Part shown: in pieces, positions 24,777 to 32,226 of the stretch
How the letters are laid out: each line of letters opens with the position of its first letter
How positions within the stretch are numbered: the first letter of the stretch is position 1
From: Phytopseudomonas dryadis
Lineage (GTDB): Bacteria > Pseudomonadota > Gammaproteobacteria > Pseudomonadales > Pseudomonadaceae
DNA length: 64,000 nucleotides
NCBI RefSeq assembly: GCF_004327355.1
Contig: NZ_QJUM01000026.1
Coordinates: 35,626-99,625 of the forward strand
Direction of reading: 5' to 3'
Program-made: the position numbers and the translations under genes
Notes under the pieces: generated by a model
Databases searched by the model: none
The model's input: the letters and a program-made list of their open reading frames with translations, nothing else
What the model was told of the DNA's origin: nothing

Positions 24777-25307
24777 CTAGCTGAATGCTGCGATCACTGT
24801 CTCAATGGGTAGAAACAGCGTGCGGCTGTCTTCCGGGTATTCTATGAACTCGGCGCAACGAAGATAAAAGTGCTTGGCCGCATCGTCCTTTGCATGGACC
24901 AGCACGGCGCCAATGCCGATACTTTGGGAAGCGATCGCGATCCGGCGCAGCGCATCCGAGAGAATGTCAGCACCGAGACCCTTCCCGGCATAATCGCGAT
25001 CAACGGCGAGACGCCCGATCACCGAAACCGGAATCGTATCGGGCGCATTGCGTCGAACTCTACCGGGAGCGACCCCGCGCTCGACCGCGCCGGCTGAGAT
25101 GCAGAAATAGGCCACTATCCGATTTCCCTGGCAGACGACATAGGTCCGTGAGAAGCGGCTTTCGTTTTTCAAGGCCCGGTGACGCAACCAGTCGTTCAGC
25201 GCTGATTCGCCGCAGTCGAACCCTGACGAATCATGTTCAGCGGCTAGGGGAACAGGAGCCGAAAGACCAATGTCGGGACGTTCCGATGCATCACCTACTT
25301 CTGCCAT
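24777..25307 (-). CDS. GNAT acetyltransferase toxin, TacT-like
   Basis: Seen: 176 residues. GFDCGESALNDWLRHRAL is the conserved N-terminal part of the TacT/AtaT-like toxins, VIGRLAVDRDYAGKGLGADIL holds the acetyl-CoA loop, and AKHFYLRCAEF the late Tyr/Phe segment. Known: such toxins acetylate the amino group of charged tRNAs and stop translation, and are blocked by a DUF1778 ribbon-helix-helix antitoxin. The antitoxin gene overlaps its start by 13 bases. Start chosen at ATG 25307. A shorter start is possible. Confidence 0.87.
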   Translation of the reverse strand: MAEVGDASERPDIGLSAPVPLAAEHDSSGFDCGESALNDWLRHRALKNESRFSRTYVVCQGNRIVAYFCISAGAVERGVAPGRVRRNAPDTIPVSVIGRLAVDRDYAGKGLGADILSDALRRIAIASQSIGIGAVLVHAKDDAAKHFYLRCAEFIEYPEDSRTLFLPIETVIAAFS

Positions 25308-25636
25308 GCCGGCACTCGGCGCAACAGAGACCTCAGTTTCGGTCCTGGTGCAGGCGGATTATCGAGAGCATGCATGAAGGCGTCGTAACATTCGGCATTC
25401 AGCATGAACAGCCGTTGTTCGAGTAGTACCTCTATTGCCTGTCGCCGGGCGCTTTCGACCATGAACTCCGTCCGCGTCTTACCCAGAACCGCTGCTGCAG
25501 CGTCGATGAGCTGACGAGTGTTCGTTTCGATCCGCAGGTTGATGCTTCCTTTCGTATCGGCAGCCGAAGACCGTTCGGCGAGCATCACGTCCGCCTGTTC
25601 AGGGCTCTCAGTAGAGGATATGCGAGTTTTCGACAT
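25295..25636 (-). CDS. DUF1778 ribbon-helix-helix antitoxin
   Basis: Seen: 113 residues from ATG 25636. The core GSINLRIETNTRQLIDAAAAVLGKTRTEFMVESAR is the DUF1778 DNA-binding fold, split here as ribbon then two helices. The C-terminal LLEQRLFMLNAECYDAFMHALDNPP should wrap the toxin. Known: DUF1778 proteins neutralise GNAT toxins and repress the shared promoter. It has about 25 more N-terminal residues than typical. It is first in the unit, then toxin, then the MGEAKRKK gene. Confidence 0.87.
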   Translation of the reverse strand: MSKTRISSTESPEQADVMLAERSSAADTKGSINLRIETNTRQLIDAAAAVLGKTRTEFMVESARRQAIEVLLEQRLFMLNAECYDAFMHALDNPPAPGPKLRSLLRRVPAWQK

Positions 25637-25856
25637 GCTTGGCAATATGCTTATCCGTACCCACAATGTCAATACGAAAAAAGCGATGGCGTTACCCTTT
25701 AGAGGTACGGTTTCGACTAAGCTACCGACAAATTTGCGGGTCCCCTTCAGCGTTCTGCACCCGGTTGAACGCGGTATCAGTGTCTGCCACGCGCTGACCA
25801 GGGCAGAGCGATACCAGCGCAGCCTAGACGTGCGATTCCCCGAGGACGCGGCTGTC

Positions 25857-26006
25857 ATTGGTAAGCCCGGACGTTTCATCCAGACGATCTTGCGTGACTG
25901 GGCTAATCGCCACCTTTACGAGCAGCGAGCAGAGCACCTGCTTCCTCAGTTCGCTGCAGTTGGCTCGAAACCATTCAAGTTTATGAATAACGTGCTGGCT
26001 TTATAA
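25857..26006 (+). pseudogene. Remnant of an IS481-type transposase C-terminus
   Basis: Seen: the translated stretch GKPGRFIQTILRDWANRHLY followed by EQRAEHLLPQF matches, by memory, the DDE-domain end of IS481 transposases (GKAERFIQT..REWAY...EQRAA.LP.WL). The remainder after it is unrelated and no upstream catalytic part is present. Inferred: a scar of an insertion sequence at the right edge of the toxin-antitoxin island. No terminal inverted repeats could be identified. Confidence 0.55.
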
Positions 26007-26028
26007 ACCTAGTAGGCGCTCTGCAAAT

Positions 26029-27165
26029 CTAGCTGAACCTCGGTAAACGCTGATCCTGCTCGTTCGGCTCCGGCTCTGCCTGCGGTGGCAAGCCGGCCAC
26101 TTTCAGGGTCGGCAGGCGTTCGCCGACCAGGCGCAGGTCGCGGCGCGGCAGGGCGAAGCGCACGTCCAGTTCGCGCAGGGCATCGAGCAACTGCAGGTTG
26201 ATCTCCTGCTGGATGTCCATGTACTGGTTGTAATCCGAACTGAGCACGATATACACCACCTCGAAGGTCAGCTGGCTCTCGTCGAAGCCGAGGAAGTGCG
26301 CCCGGTCGAACTTGGTCTTCGGCGTGGCGCGGATGATCTCGCCCACGCGCTCGGCCACCTGGCGCACCTTGTCGCTCGGCGTGTCGTAGTTGATGCCGAA
26401 CTTGAAGACGATGCGCCGGGTGTCCATGCGCTTGTAGTTGTGCACCACCTGGCGCAGCAGGTCGGCGTTGGCACAGACCACCTGTTCGCCACTGAGGCTG
26501 CGGATGCGCGTGGTCTTCAGGCCGATGTGCTCGATATTGCCGGCCACTTCGCCGAAGACCACGAAATCGCCGATCTCGAACGGTTTGTCGACCCCGATCG
26601 ACAGCGAGGCGAACACGTCGCCGAGCACCGTCTGCACCGCCAGGGCCACGGCGATACCGCCGACCCCGAGGCTGGCGACCAGCGCGGTGATATCGACGCC
26701 GAGGTTGGCAAGGATCGACAGCAGCATCACCGACCAGACCACGATCAGCACCATGATGCTGATGATGGTGGTCATCACCGGGTTGTAGCCCGTACCACCG
26801 TGCTTGCCGACCACCAGGCTGCGCGACCACAGGCGCACGCCGGTATCCACCCACAGGGCGATCTGCAGGGCCAGGGCGACGAACCAGCCGTGGCTGAGGG
26901 CCGATTGCCAGTTCGCCGGCAGATCCGCCAGCCTGAGGGCCAGCAGCAGGGAGAAGGCAATCAGCAGGAAACGACTGGTGCGGCCGATGACCACGGCGAG
27001 AAAGTGCGGCCAGTTGCCGTCCTGGCCTTTCGACCAGGCGCTCAGGCGCCGGTGCAGGATGCCGACGATGGTGCGCAGGGCGGTGTAGATGACCAGGGTG
27101 GCCACCAGCACGATGGCGACGCCGAGCCACAGATCGCGGTCGAACCAGATGTTCCACTGTTCCAT
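26029..27165 (-). CDS. MscS-family mechanosensitive channel
   Basis: Seen: 378 residues. Several hydrophobic helices occupy 1-190, the pore-lining helix reads LVASLGVGGIAVALAVQTVL, and the cytoplasmic beta domain contains DFVVFGEVAGNIEHIGLKTTRIRS. The C-terminus carries a proline/acidic tail. Known: such channels release solutes on hypo-osmotic shock. The extra N-terminal helices place it among the medium MscS homologues rather than E. coli MscS itself. It stands alone, 23 bases beyond the transposase scar. Confidence 0.93.
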   Translation of the reverse strand: MEQWNIWFDRDLWLGVAIVLVATLVIYTALRTIVGILHRRLSAWSKGQDGNWPHFLAVVIGRTSRFLLIAFSLLLALRLADLPANWQSALSHGWFVALALQIALWVDTGVRLWSRSLVVGKHGGTGYNPVMTTIISIMVLIVVWSVMLLSILANLGVDITALVASLGVGGIAVALAVQTVLGDVFASLSIGVDKPFEIGDFVVFGEVAGNIEHIGLKTTRIRSLSGEQVVCANADLLRQVVHNYKRMDTRRIVFKFGINYDTPSDKVRQVAERVGEIIRATPKTKFDRAHFLGFDESQLTFEVVYIVLSSDYNQYMDIQQEINLQLLDALRELDVRFALPRRDLRLVGERLPTLKVAGLPPQAEPEPNEQDQRLPRFS

Positions 27166-27514
27166 GCCAGGTTTCTCCTCTGGATGCGTTAAGGACGCGG
27201 CCGGGAGAGGGCCGATACAGAATTCTGTAGGCCTGGGCGCCGATAAGTTCCCCCTGTCGGGGCGAGCGGCAGCGATTCGTTGCGCACGGACACCCTCGGC
27301 ACTGCGCCAGATCGATAGCGATGGCGACTTGCCGCAAGCCTCCTACACTTGGGGCAGGCAGCGTGTCGCGCCGGCCTGCGGCAAGGCCGAGGACGATGGC
27401 AAGCTCGGCCCCTGGCATGGCCTGTTTGCGTTCGCCGACTGCAACCGCCTTGGGGGCCATACCGAGTCGACCAACCCCGATGCGAGCGCAATGTCCGCTC
27501 GCCTGGAGAACGAC
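27166..27514. other. Intergenic stretch between mscS-like gene and small membrane ORF
   Basis: No convincing gene, repeat or terminator seen. Open frames here lack family resemblance and ribosome sites. Confidence 0.4.
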
Positions 27515-27607
27515 GTGAGTGTGTACAACCTGGACCTGACGCTGATTCTGGTGCTGGTGACCGTGCTGTTCACGGTCTTGCCGATCATTCTCATGCGCAG
27601 CCTCTGA
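27515..27607 (+). CDS. Possible 30-residue single-pass membrane peptide
   Basis: Seen: GTG at 27515 preceded by GGAG at seven bases, encoding a peptide that begins MSVYNLDLTLILVLV, continues as one hydrophobic helix and ends in ILMRSL. Known: Pseudomonas and enteric genomes contain many such small membrane proteins that are seldom annotated. No family recognised. Coding status rests only on the ribosome site and clean helix. Confidence 0.4.
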   Translation: MSVYNLDLTLILVLVTVLFTVLPIILMRSL

Positions 27608-27713
27608 ACGCTTGCCGGCAACGGCGATCCGGCATCGGGTGCCGTTGCGTTACGCCGGCCAGCCTCCAGTCATCTGCTGGAACGCTGGGCAGTTGAGGGG
27701 GCGAGCCGGGCCG

Positions 27714-28109
27714 TCAACCGCTGGTCAGCTCCCGGTAGCGCTGCGGTTGCAACTGACGGATCAGCAACAGCGCACCGAGGGTTCTGGCCGGTGTGGTGGG
27801 CAGGGGAGTGGCGCTCATGTCGCTGTGCATATGAACCTGCCAGCGGGCGATCAGGCTGCAGGGTTCGTCGCCGATCGGGAGCAGATCCTCCACACTGACC
27901 TGCACGCCCATGCGCGCCGCCAGGCGGATCGACTGGTGCAGCAGGGCCTCGGCCATTTCGTGCTGCTCCACCGGGGCCGCCGTGGTGTAGCGCGCCAGCC
28001 ATTCGCTCATGGGTTTGCGGCCCAGGCCGGCATTGCCTCGATAGGCGTTGTACAGCCAGCAGACGAGACCGACCACCAGGATTGTTACAGCGGTGAAAAC
28101 GAGTTCCAT
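27714..28109 (-). CDS. Membrane-anchored protein of unknown function
   Basis: Seen: 131 residues from ATG 28109 with GGAG six bases upstream. One N-terminal membrane helix (ELVFTAVTILVVGLVCWLY) is followed by a soluble domain with no known motif. The C-terminal LGALLLIRQLQPQRYRELTSG is helical. Inferred topology: anchored by the N-terminus. No neighbour gives a clue to its role. The next gene leftward is convergent and the one rightward is a broken regulator. Confidence 0.6.
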   Translation of the reverse strand: MELVFTAVTILVVGLVCWLYNAYRGNAGLGRKPMSEWLARYTTAAPVEQHEMAEALLHQSIRLAARMGVQVSVEDLLPIGDEPCSLIARWQVHMHSDMSATPLPTTPARTLGALLLIRQLQPQRYRELTSG

Positions 28110-28348
28110 CAGGGCTCCGGCTGGGTGGTTGAGGAGGTGCCTTGGCGGCGGCGAAATTACTCGAACGAGCGGCAATGCCTCAAGCCTTTTTATGGCTTTT
28201 GGCCATCTTTTCTTTCGCTTTCAGGCTGCCGAGCATTCAGTGGCGCAGGTTGGCGGCGAAGACGAGATCGCCGGCCGATAGAAGCGCCTGCCTGGGTGTC
28301 AGTGCCCGCAGCAGTGCGGGATGTTCCACAGGCTGGCGCTGGGGGGCG
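28110..28348. other. Intergenic stretch with no recognised gene
   Basis: Nothing convincing seen. It includes the out-of-context tail that follows the response-regulator remnant. Confidence 0.4.
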
Positions 28349-28549
28349 GCTGCCCTTCTGCGTGCGGATGATGTCGGGCGGGAGGTAGACGCTGCCGTTG
28401 GGAATCTGCCGGATGGCTTCGGTCATCCGCGCCCGTGGCGAGGAGCGGGTGATAAAGCCCAGGGTGCCGATGGAGGGAGCGGTGCCGATGACGCTGTGGC
28501 TGGCTTCGCGGAACAGCGGGCGGTCGCCCGCGATCGGGATCTTGTACAT
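28349..28549 (-). pseudogene. Gutted LuxR-type response regulator
   Basis: Seen: the frame from ATG 28549 starts MYKIPIAGDRPLFREASHSVI, clearly the first strand and helix of a receiver domain (normally MYKILIADDHPLFREA), then jumps to GTLGFITRSSPRARMTEAIR and GSVYLPPDIIRTQKGS, the last part of such a domain. The phosphoacceptor region and the whole DNA-binding domain are missing and one acidic-pocket Asp has become Gly. Known: regulators of the AgmR/ErbR type in Pseudomonas begin this way. Inferred: internal deletion plus decay. The residual frame runs on without meaning to 28190. Confidence 0.72.
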
Positions 28550-28734
28550 GGCCTTTGACCTCTTTTTTTCTGATTATTATGGCACTGCATGGCCTGCGTA
28601 GGGGGAGCGGCGCTGCTTTGCAAATCCTGCCTCGGAGAGTCGGATCAATACCAAGAGTAGTAGATACGTGCCCGAGCGACATGTCGTGCCGGAGCTGTCC
28701 GGGCAGGGCGGGCGCGAGCTGACAGCGCCGCGTT

Positions 28735-29739
28735 TCAGACCTTCAGTATCAACTTGCCGAAGTTCTCCCCGTTGAACAGCTTGAGCAAGGCTTCCGGGAA
28801 GGTTTCCAGGCCTTCGACGATGTGTTCCCGTGATTTCAGCTTGCCGCTGGCCAGCCAGCCGCCGATCTCCTTGGCCGCGTCGGCGAAATGGGCGGCGTGA
28901 TCCATTACCACGAAGCCCTCCATGCGCGCCCGGTTGACCAGCAGCGACAGATAGTTGGCCGGCCCCTTGACCGCTTCCTTGTTGTTGTACTGGCTGATGG
29001 CGCCGCAGATGACGATGCGGGCTTTCGGCGCCAGTCGGCTCAGCACCGCATCCAGGGTGTCGCCACCGACGTTGTCGAAGTACACATCGACGCCCTTGGG
29101 GCATTCGCGTTTGAGGGCTTCGGGCAGCGACTCGCTCTTGTAGTCGATGGCCGCATCGAAACCCAGCTCGTCGGTCAGGTAGGCGCATTTCTCCGCGCCA
29201 CCAGCGATGCCGACCACCCGGCAGCCCTTGAGCTTGGCGATCTGCCCGGCGATGCTGCCCACCGCGCCGGCGGCGCCGGAAATCACCACGGTATCGCCGG
29301 ATTGCGGCGCGCCGACCTCGAGCAGGGCGAAGTAGGCGGTCATGCCGGTCATGCCCAGGGCCGACAGGTACAGCGGCAGGGGCGCGCGCTGCGCATCGAC
29401 CTTGTAGAAGCCCTTGGGCTCGCCGAGGAAATAGTCCTGTACGCCGAGGGCGCCGTTGACATGCTCGCCGACGGCGTAGTCCGGGTGGTTGGAAGCGATC
29501 ACCTCACCCACGCCCAGGGCGCGCATCACCTCGCCCAGACCCACCGGGGCAATATAGGACTTGCCTTCGTTCATCCAGCCGCGCATGGCCGGATCGAGCG
29601 ACAGATAGAGGTTCTTGACCAGAATCTGCCCTTCGCCGGGTTCGCCGACCGGCTTTTCCACGTAATCGAAGGTATCGCGGCTAACCATGCCGATTGGGCG
29701 CTTGGCGAGCAGGAACTGGCGGTTGAGCTGAGTGGACAT
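28735..29739 (-). CDS. NADP-dependent MDR oxidoreductase, CurA-like
   Basis: Seen: 334 residues from ATG 29739, with GGAGG upstream. The N-terminal LAKRPIGMVSRDTFDYVE and SLDPAMRGWMNE, the cofactor motif SGAAGAVGSIAGQIAKLKGC, and no zinc cysteines. Known: this zinc-free medium-chain reductase family includes CurA (curcumin reductase) and leukotriene B4 12-hydroxydehydrogenase, which reduce alkenal/one double bonds with NADPH. Single-gene unit. The real substrate in this organism is unknown. Complete length for the family. Confidence 0.9.
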   Translation of the reverse strand: MSTQLNRQFLLAKRPIGMVSRDTFDYVEKPVGEPGEGQILVKNLYLSLDPAMRGWMNEGKSYIAPVGLGEVMRALGVGEVIASNHPDYAVGEHVNGALGVQDYFLGEPKGFYKVDAQRAPLPLYLSALGMTGMTAYFALLEVGAPQSGDTVVISGAAGAVGSIAGQIAKLKGCRVVGIAGGAEKCAYLTDELGFDAAIDYKSESLPEALKRECPKGVDVYFDNVGGDTLDAVLSRLAPKARIVICGAISQYNNKEAVKGPANYLSLLVNRARMEGFVVMDHAAHFADAAKEIGGWLASGKLKSREHIVEGLETFPEALLKLFNGENFGKLILKV

Positions 29740-29927
29740 GGGAGGCCTCCGTTGAAACAAGCAGTGGTGAGTGGTGATAAGTCTCGGACTGCAATTGGGC
29801 AAGGATGTCGCAGTGGCCGAATGTCCATTGATCCACCGAAGTGATGGGCCGGGCAGCGTGATCGCGCAGATCGCTGGTTGCCCGCTACAGTGAGCAGACG
29901 GCCGATTGCCAACACGGAGATGTGACG

Positions 29928-30821
29928 ATGACCGCGAGCCCCTTGCTGAGCCTGTTTCTCCCCCTGGCCCTGGGCATCATCATGCTCGGCCTGGGTCTGT
30001 CCCTGACCCTGGCGGATTTCGCCCGGGTGGTGAAGTATCCCAAACCGGTATTGATCGGGTTGTTCTGCCAATTGCTGTTGTTGCCGGTAGCCTGTTTCTT
30101 CATGGTGCAGGCATTCGGCCTGGCGCCCGCCCTGGCGGTGGGCATGATGTTGCTGGCCGCGTCGCCCGGCGGCACCTCGGCCAACCTCTACAGCCACCTG
30201 GCCCATGGCGACGTGGCCCTGAATATCACCCTGACCGCGGTGAACTCGGTGGTCGCGGTGCTGACCATGCCCTTTATCGTCAATCTGTCGCTGGCTTATT
30301 TCATGGAAGGGGATCAGGCGATTCCCTTGCAGTTCGCCAAGGTGGTGCAGGTGTTCGCCATCGTCCTCGGGCCGGTGGCCATCGGCATGTTCCTGCGCAG
30401 CCGTTTTCCCGCTTTCGCGCTGCGCATGGAGAAGCCGGTGAAGATCATTTCGGCGCTGTTCCTGCTGCTGATCATCATCCTGGCGCTGGTCAAGGACTGG
30501 CAGACGGTGGTCGAGTACGCCCCGGTAGTCGGTGGCGCCGCGTTGGCCTTCAACCTGCTCAGCCTGGCGGTGGGTTACTTCGTGCCGCGCCTGCTCAAGC
30601 TGAGCCTGCGCCAGGCCATCGCCATCGGCATGGAAATCGGCATCCACAACGGCACCCTGGCCATCGCCCTGGCGCTCAGCCCGGTGCTGCTCAACAACAG
30701 CACCATGGCCATTCCGGCGGCGCTGTACAGCATCATCATGTTCTTCACCGCGGCGGCCTTCGGCTGGTGGGTCAATATCGCCCACGGCAAGCAACTGGCG
30801 GCGGAGGCTGATGCTAAATAG
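29928..30821 (+). CDS. BASS-family (bile acid:sodium symporter-like) transporter
   Basis: Seen: 297 residues from ATG 29928 (GGAGA at eight bases; a GTG six bases earlier is possible). About nine to ten membrane helices, with the family signatures ASPGGTSANLYSHLA and GMEIGIHNGTLAIALAL, the crossover segments that bind sodium. Known: BASS proteins import organic anions such as pantoate, pyruvate or bile acids with sodium. The substrate is not readable. Divergent from the CurA-like gene, sharing a gap of about 190 bases. Confidence 0.9.
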   Translation: MTASPLLSLFLPLALGIIMLGLGLSLTLADFARVVKYPKPVLIGLFCQLLLLPVACFFMVQAFGLAPALAVGMMLLAASPGGTSANLYSHLAHGDVALNITLTAVNSVVAVLTMPFIVNLSLAYFMEGDQAIPLQFAKVVQVFAIVLGPVAIGMFLRSRFPAFALRMEKPVKIISALFLLLIIILALVKDWQTVVEYAPVVGGAALAFNLLSLAVGYFVPRLLKLSLRQAIAIGMEIGIHNGTLAIALALSPVLLNNSTMAIPAALYSIIMFFTAAAFGWWVNIAHGKQLAAEADAK

Positions 30822-30852
30822 CGGGGTTGACTCCATGCGCTAGCGGCCTCCG

Positions 30853-31239
30853 TAGGGTGGACGACGCTTGCCTACGCGGCCCGAGCCACCCTTGTATCTC
30901 GACTACAGCCTTTTAACGAGGCTATATGGTTCCCGACTGATCCTCGGGGGAGGAGCTGCAAGCCGTATCCACCCTTAAGCCACGAGCTTCCAACGTAGAT
31001 TGCGCTGCGTCCTCCACCCCCCAACCCTGAACTCGCCCTTGCGAAGTGAGGTTCAAGACGGTATCTGCACGGGAGCGCAGAATGGCCACATTCGTGTGGG
31101 AGCCGCGACCTCGCGGCGAATCGTGGGCATACCGCGATTCTTCGGCATGGCCGCCCTCGCATCGCGCCGGGGGCGACGCTCCTACCGGTCAACACTGACT
31201 GCGAACGGGCTCTTGCAGGCCAAGGAGCAAGACGGTATC
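30853..31239. repeat. Repeat-filled gap: GTAGGGTGG element and a compound REPIN
   Basis: Seen: a GTAGGGTGGACGACGC element at 30853-30897, then at 31081-31239 a longer element whose core 31096-31185 is a REPIN (GTGGGAGCCGCGACC... to GGGGCGACGCTCCTAC). Its flanks, AATGGCCACATTCGTG on the left and GGGCTCTTG...CAAGACGGTATC on the right, recur inverted at 39979-40136. No gene lies in 30822-31317. Confidence 0.75.
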
Positions 31240-31317
31240 TACAACTAGCCCTGCGATAGCAGGTGATGATATTCACGCAGCGTTGCCGGTGAGATCGCTT
31301 CGCTGGCAAGCCAGCTG

Positions 31318-32184
31318 CTACGAGTCGTGAGGCGGATGGCGATCCGCTTCGGTCGCCGGAATAACATTGCTGTTGGCCAATACGCTGTCCGCGATCACCC
31401 CGGAAAAACTGCATGCTACCGGTCCGGTGAGAAAGACCGGCCCGCTGCCGTTCCAATGAACCCTCACCGTGCCGCCATCGCATTCGACGTCGACGGTATT
31501 GTCCAGCAAACCACGACGAATGCCGTTGACGGCCGCGCCGCACGAGCAGGAACCCGAACCGAGCGGAATTCCGCCCCAGCGCTCCCAGATACGCAGCCGA
31601 ATGTGCTTTCGGTCGATGATCTGGACGAAATGCACGTTCGTTCTGAGGGGGAACAGGGGATTGCTTTCAAGGCCCGGCCCGATTGTCGCCAAATCGATCG
31701 CTGTCAGATCGTCGACAAAATAGGTGCAGTGCGGATTTCCCATATTGCAAGCCGCTGGGCTGCCAACAAGCGGTAAAACAGCGGTATCCAGCTCCAGCGC
31801 CAGGGGAATATCCGACCAGTCGAAAAGCGGTTCGCCCATATTGACGGAAATGCTGCCGACAGGGGTTCGTTCGCAAGTCAGCAGGCCACGGTTGGTTCGC
31901 AGCACGATCGACGTCGTATTGGTTTCGCGCATCAGCATATCCGCGGCACCCCGTGTTGCGCTGCCACAGGTATCCAGCGTGGAACCATCGGCATTCCAGA
32001 ACATCAGGCGTGCGGCTGCGTCATCGCAATCGAGGACCACGGCCAGTTGATTGAATCCGATTCCCCGGTTCCGATCACCCAGGCGCCGAACCAGGCTACT
32101 GGTCACTGGATTGGCCGAGCTTCGCGAGTCCACGACCACGAAGTCATCGCCATTGGCGTGCATCTTGTGAAAGCTCAGCGGCAT
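31318..32184 (-). CDS. Diaminopimelate epimerase-like protein with altered active site
   Basis: Seen: 288 residues from ATG 32184 (AGGA upstream). The DapF skeleton is clear: FHKMHANGDDFVVVDSR, NADGSTLDTCGSATRG with the first catalytic Cys, CNMGNPHCTYFV, NVHFVQI and IWERWGGIPLGSGSCSCG. In DapF the second site reads ERGxGETxACGSG. Here the cysteine is replaced by Leu and the GET glutamate is lost. GNDF is GDDF. Known: both cysteines are needed for two-base racemisation of diaminopimelate. Inferred: not the housekeeping DapF but a paralogue with another reaction or binding role. Codon use is less GC-biased than its neighbours. Confidence 0.85.
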   Translation of the reverse strand: MPLSFHKMHANGDDFVVVDSRSSANPVTSSLVRRLGDRNRGIGFNQLAVVLDCDDAAARLMFWNADGSTLDTCGSATRGAADMLMRETNTTSIVLRTNRGLLTCERTPVGSISVNMGEPLFDWSDIPLALELDTAVLPLVGSPAACNMGNPHCTYFVDDLTAIDLATIGPGLESNPLFPLRTNVHFVQIIDRKHIRLRIWERWGGIPLGSGSCSCGAAVNGIRRGLLDNTVDVECDGGTVRVHWNGSGPVFLTGPVACSFSGVIADSVLANSNVIPATEADRHPPHDS

Positions 32185-32226
32185 AAAAACATCCTGGCGA
32201 TGTGATGCGTTGACCTTGAAGGCGGG

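Noticed and set aside
24870..25426. Plus-strand frames opposite the GNAT and antitoxin genes
   Set aside because: No ribosome sites or family features; the minus-strand toxin-antitoxin pair explains the region.
27089..27607. 172-codon frame upstream of and including the small membrane peptide
   Set aside because: Its first part overlaps the mscS-like gene antisense and has no ribosome site; only the last 30 codons look plausible.
28190..28348. Continuation of the response-regulator frame as a functional C-terminal domain
   Set aside because: The sequence after RTQKGS is Arg/Pro-rich without a helix-turn-helix or any LuxR feature; treated as out-of-context reading.
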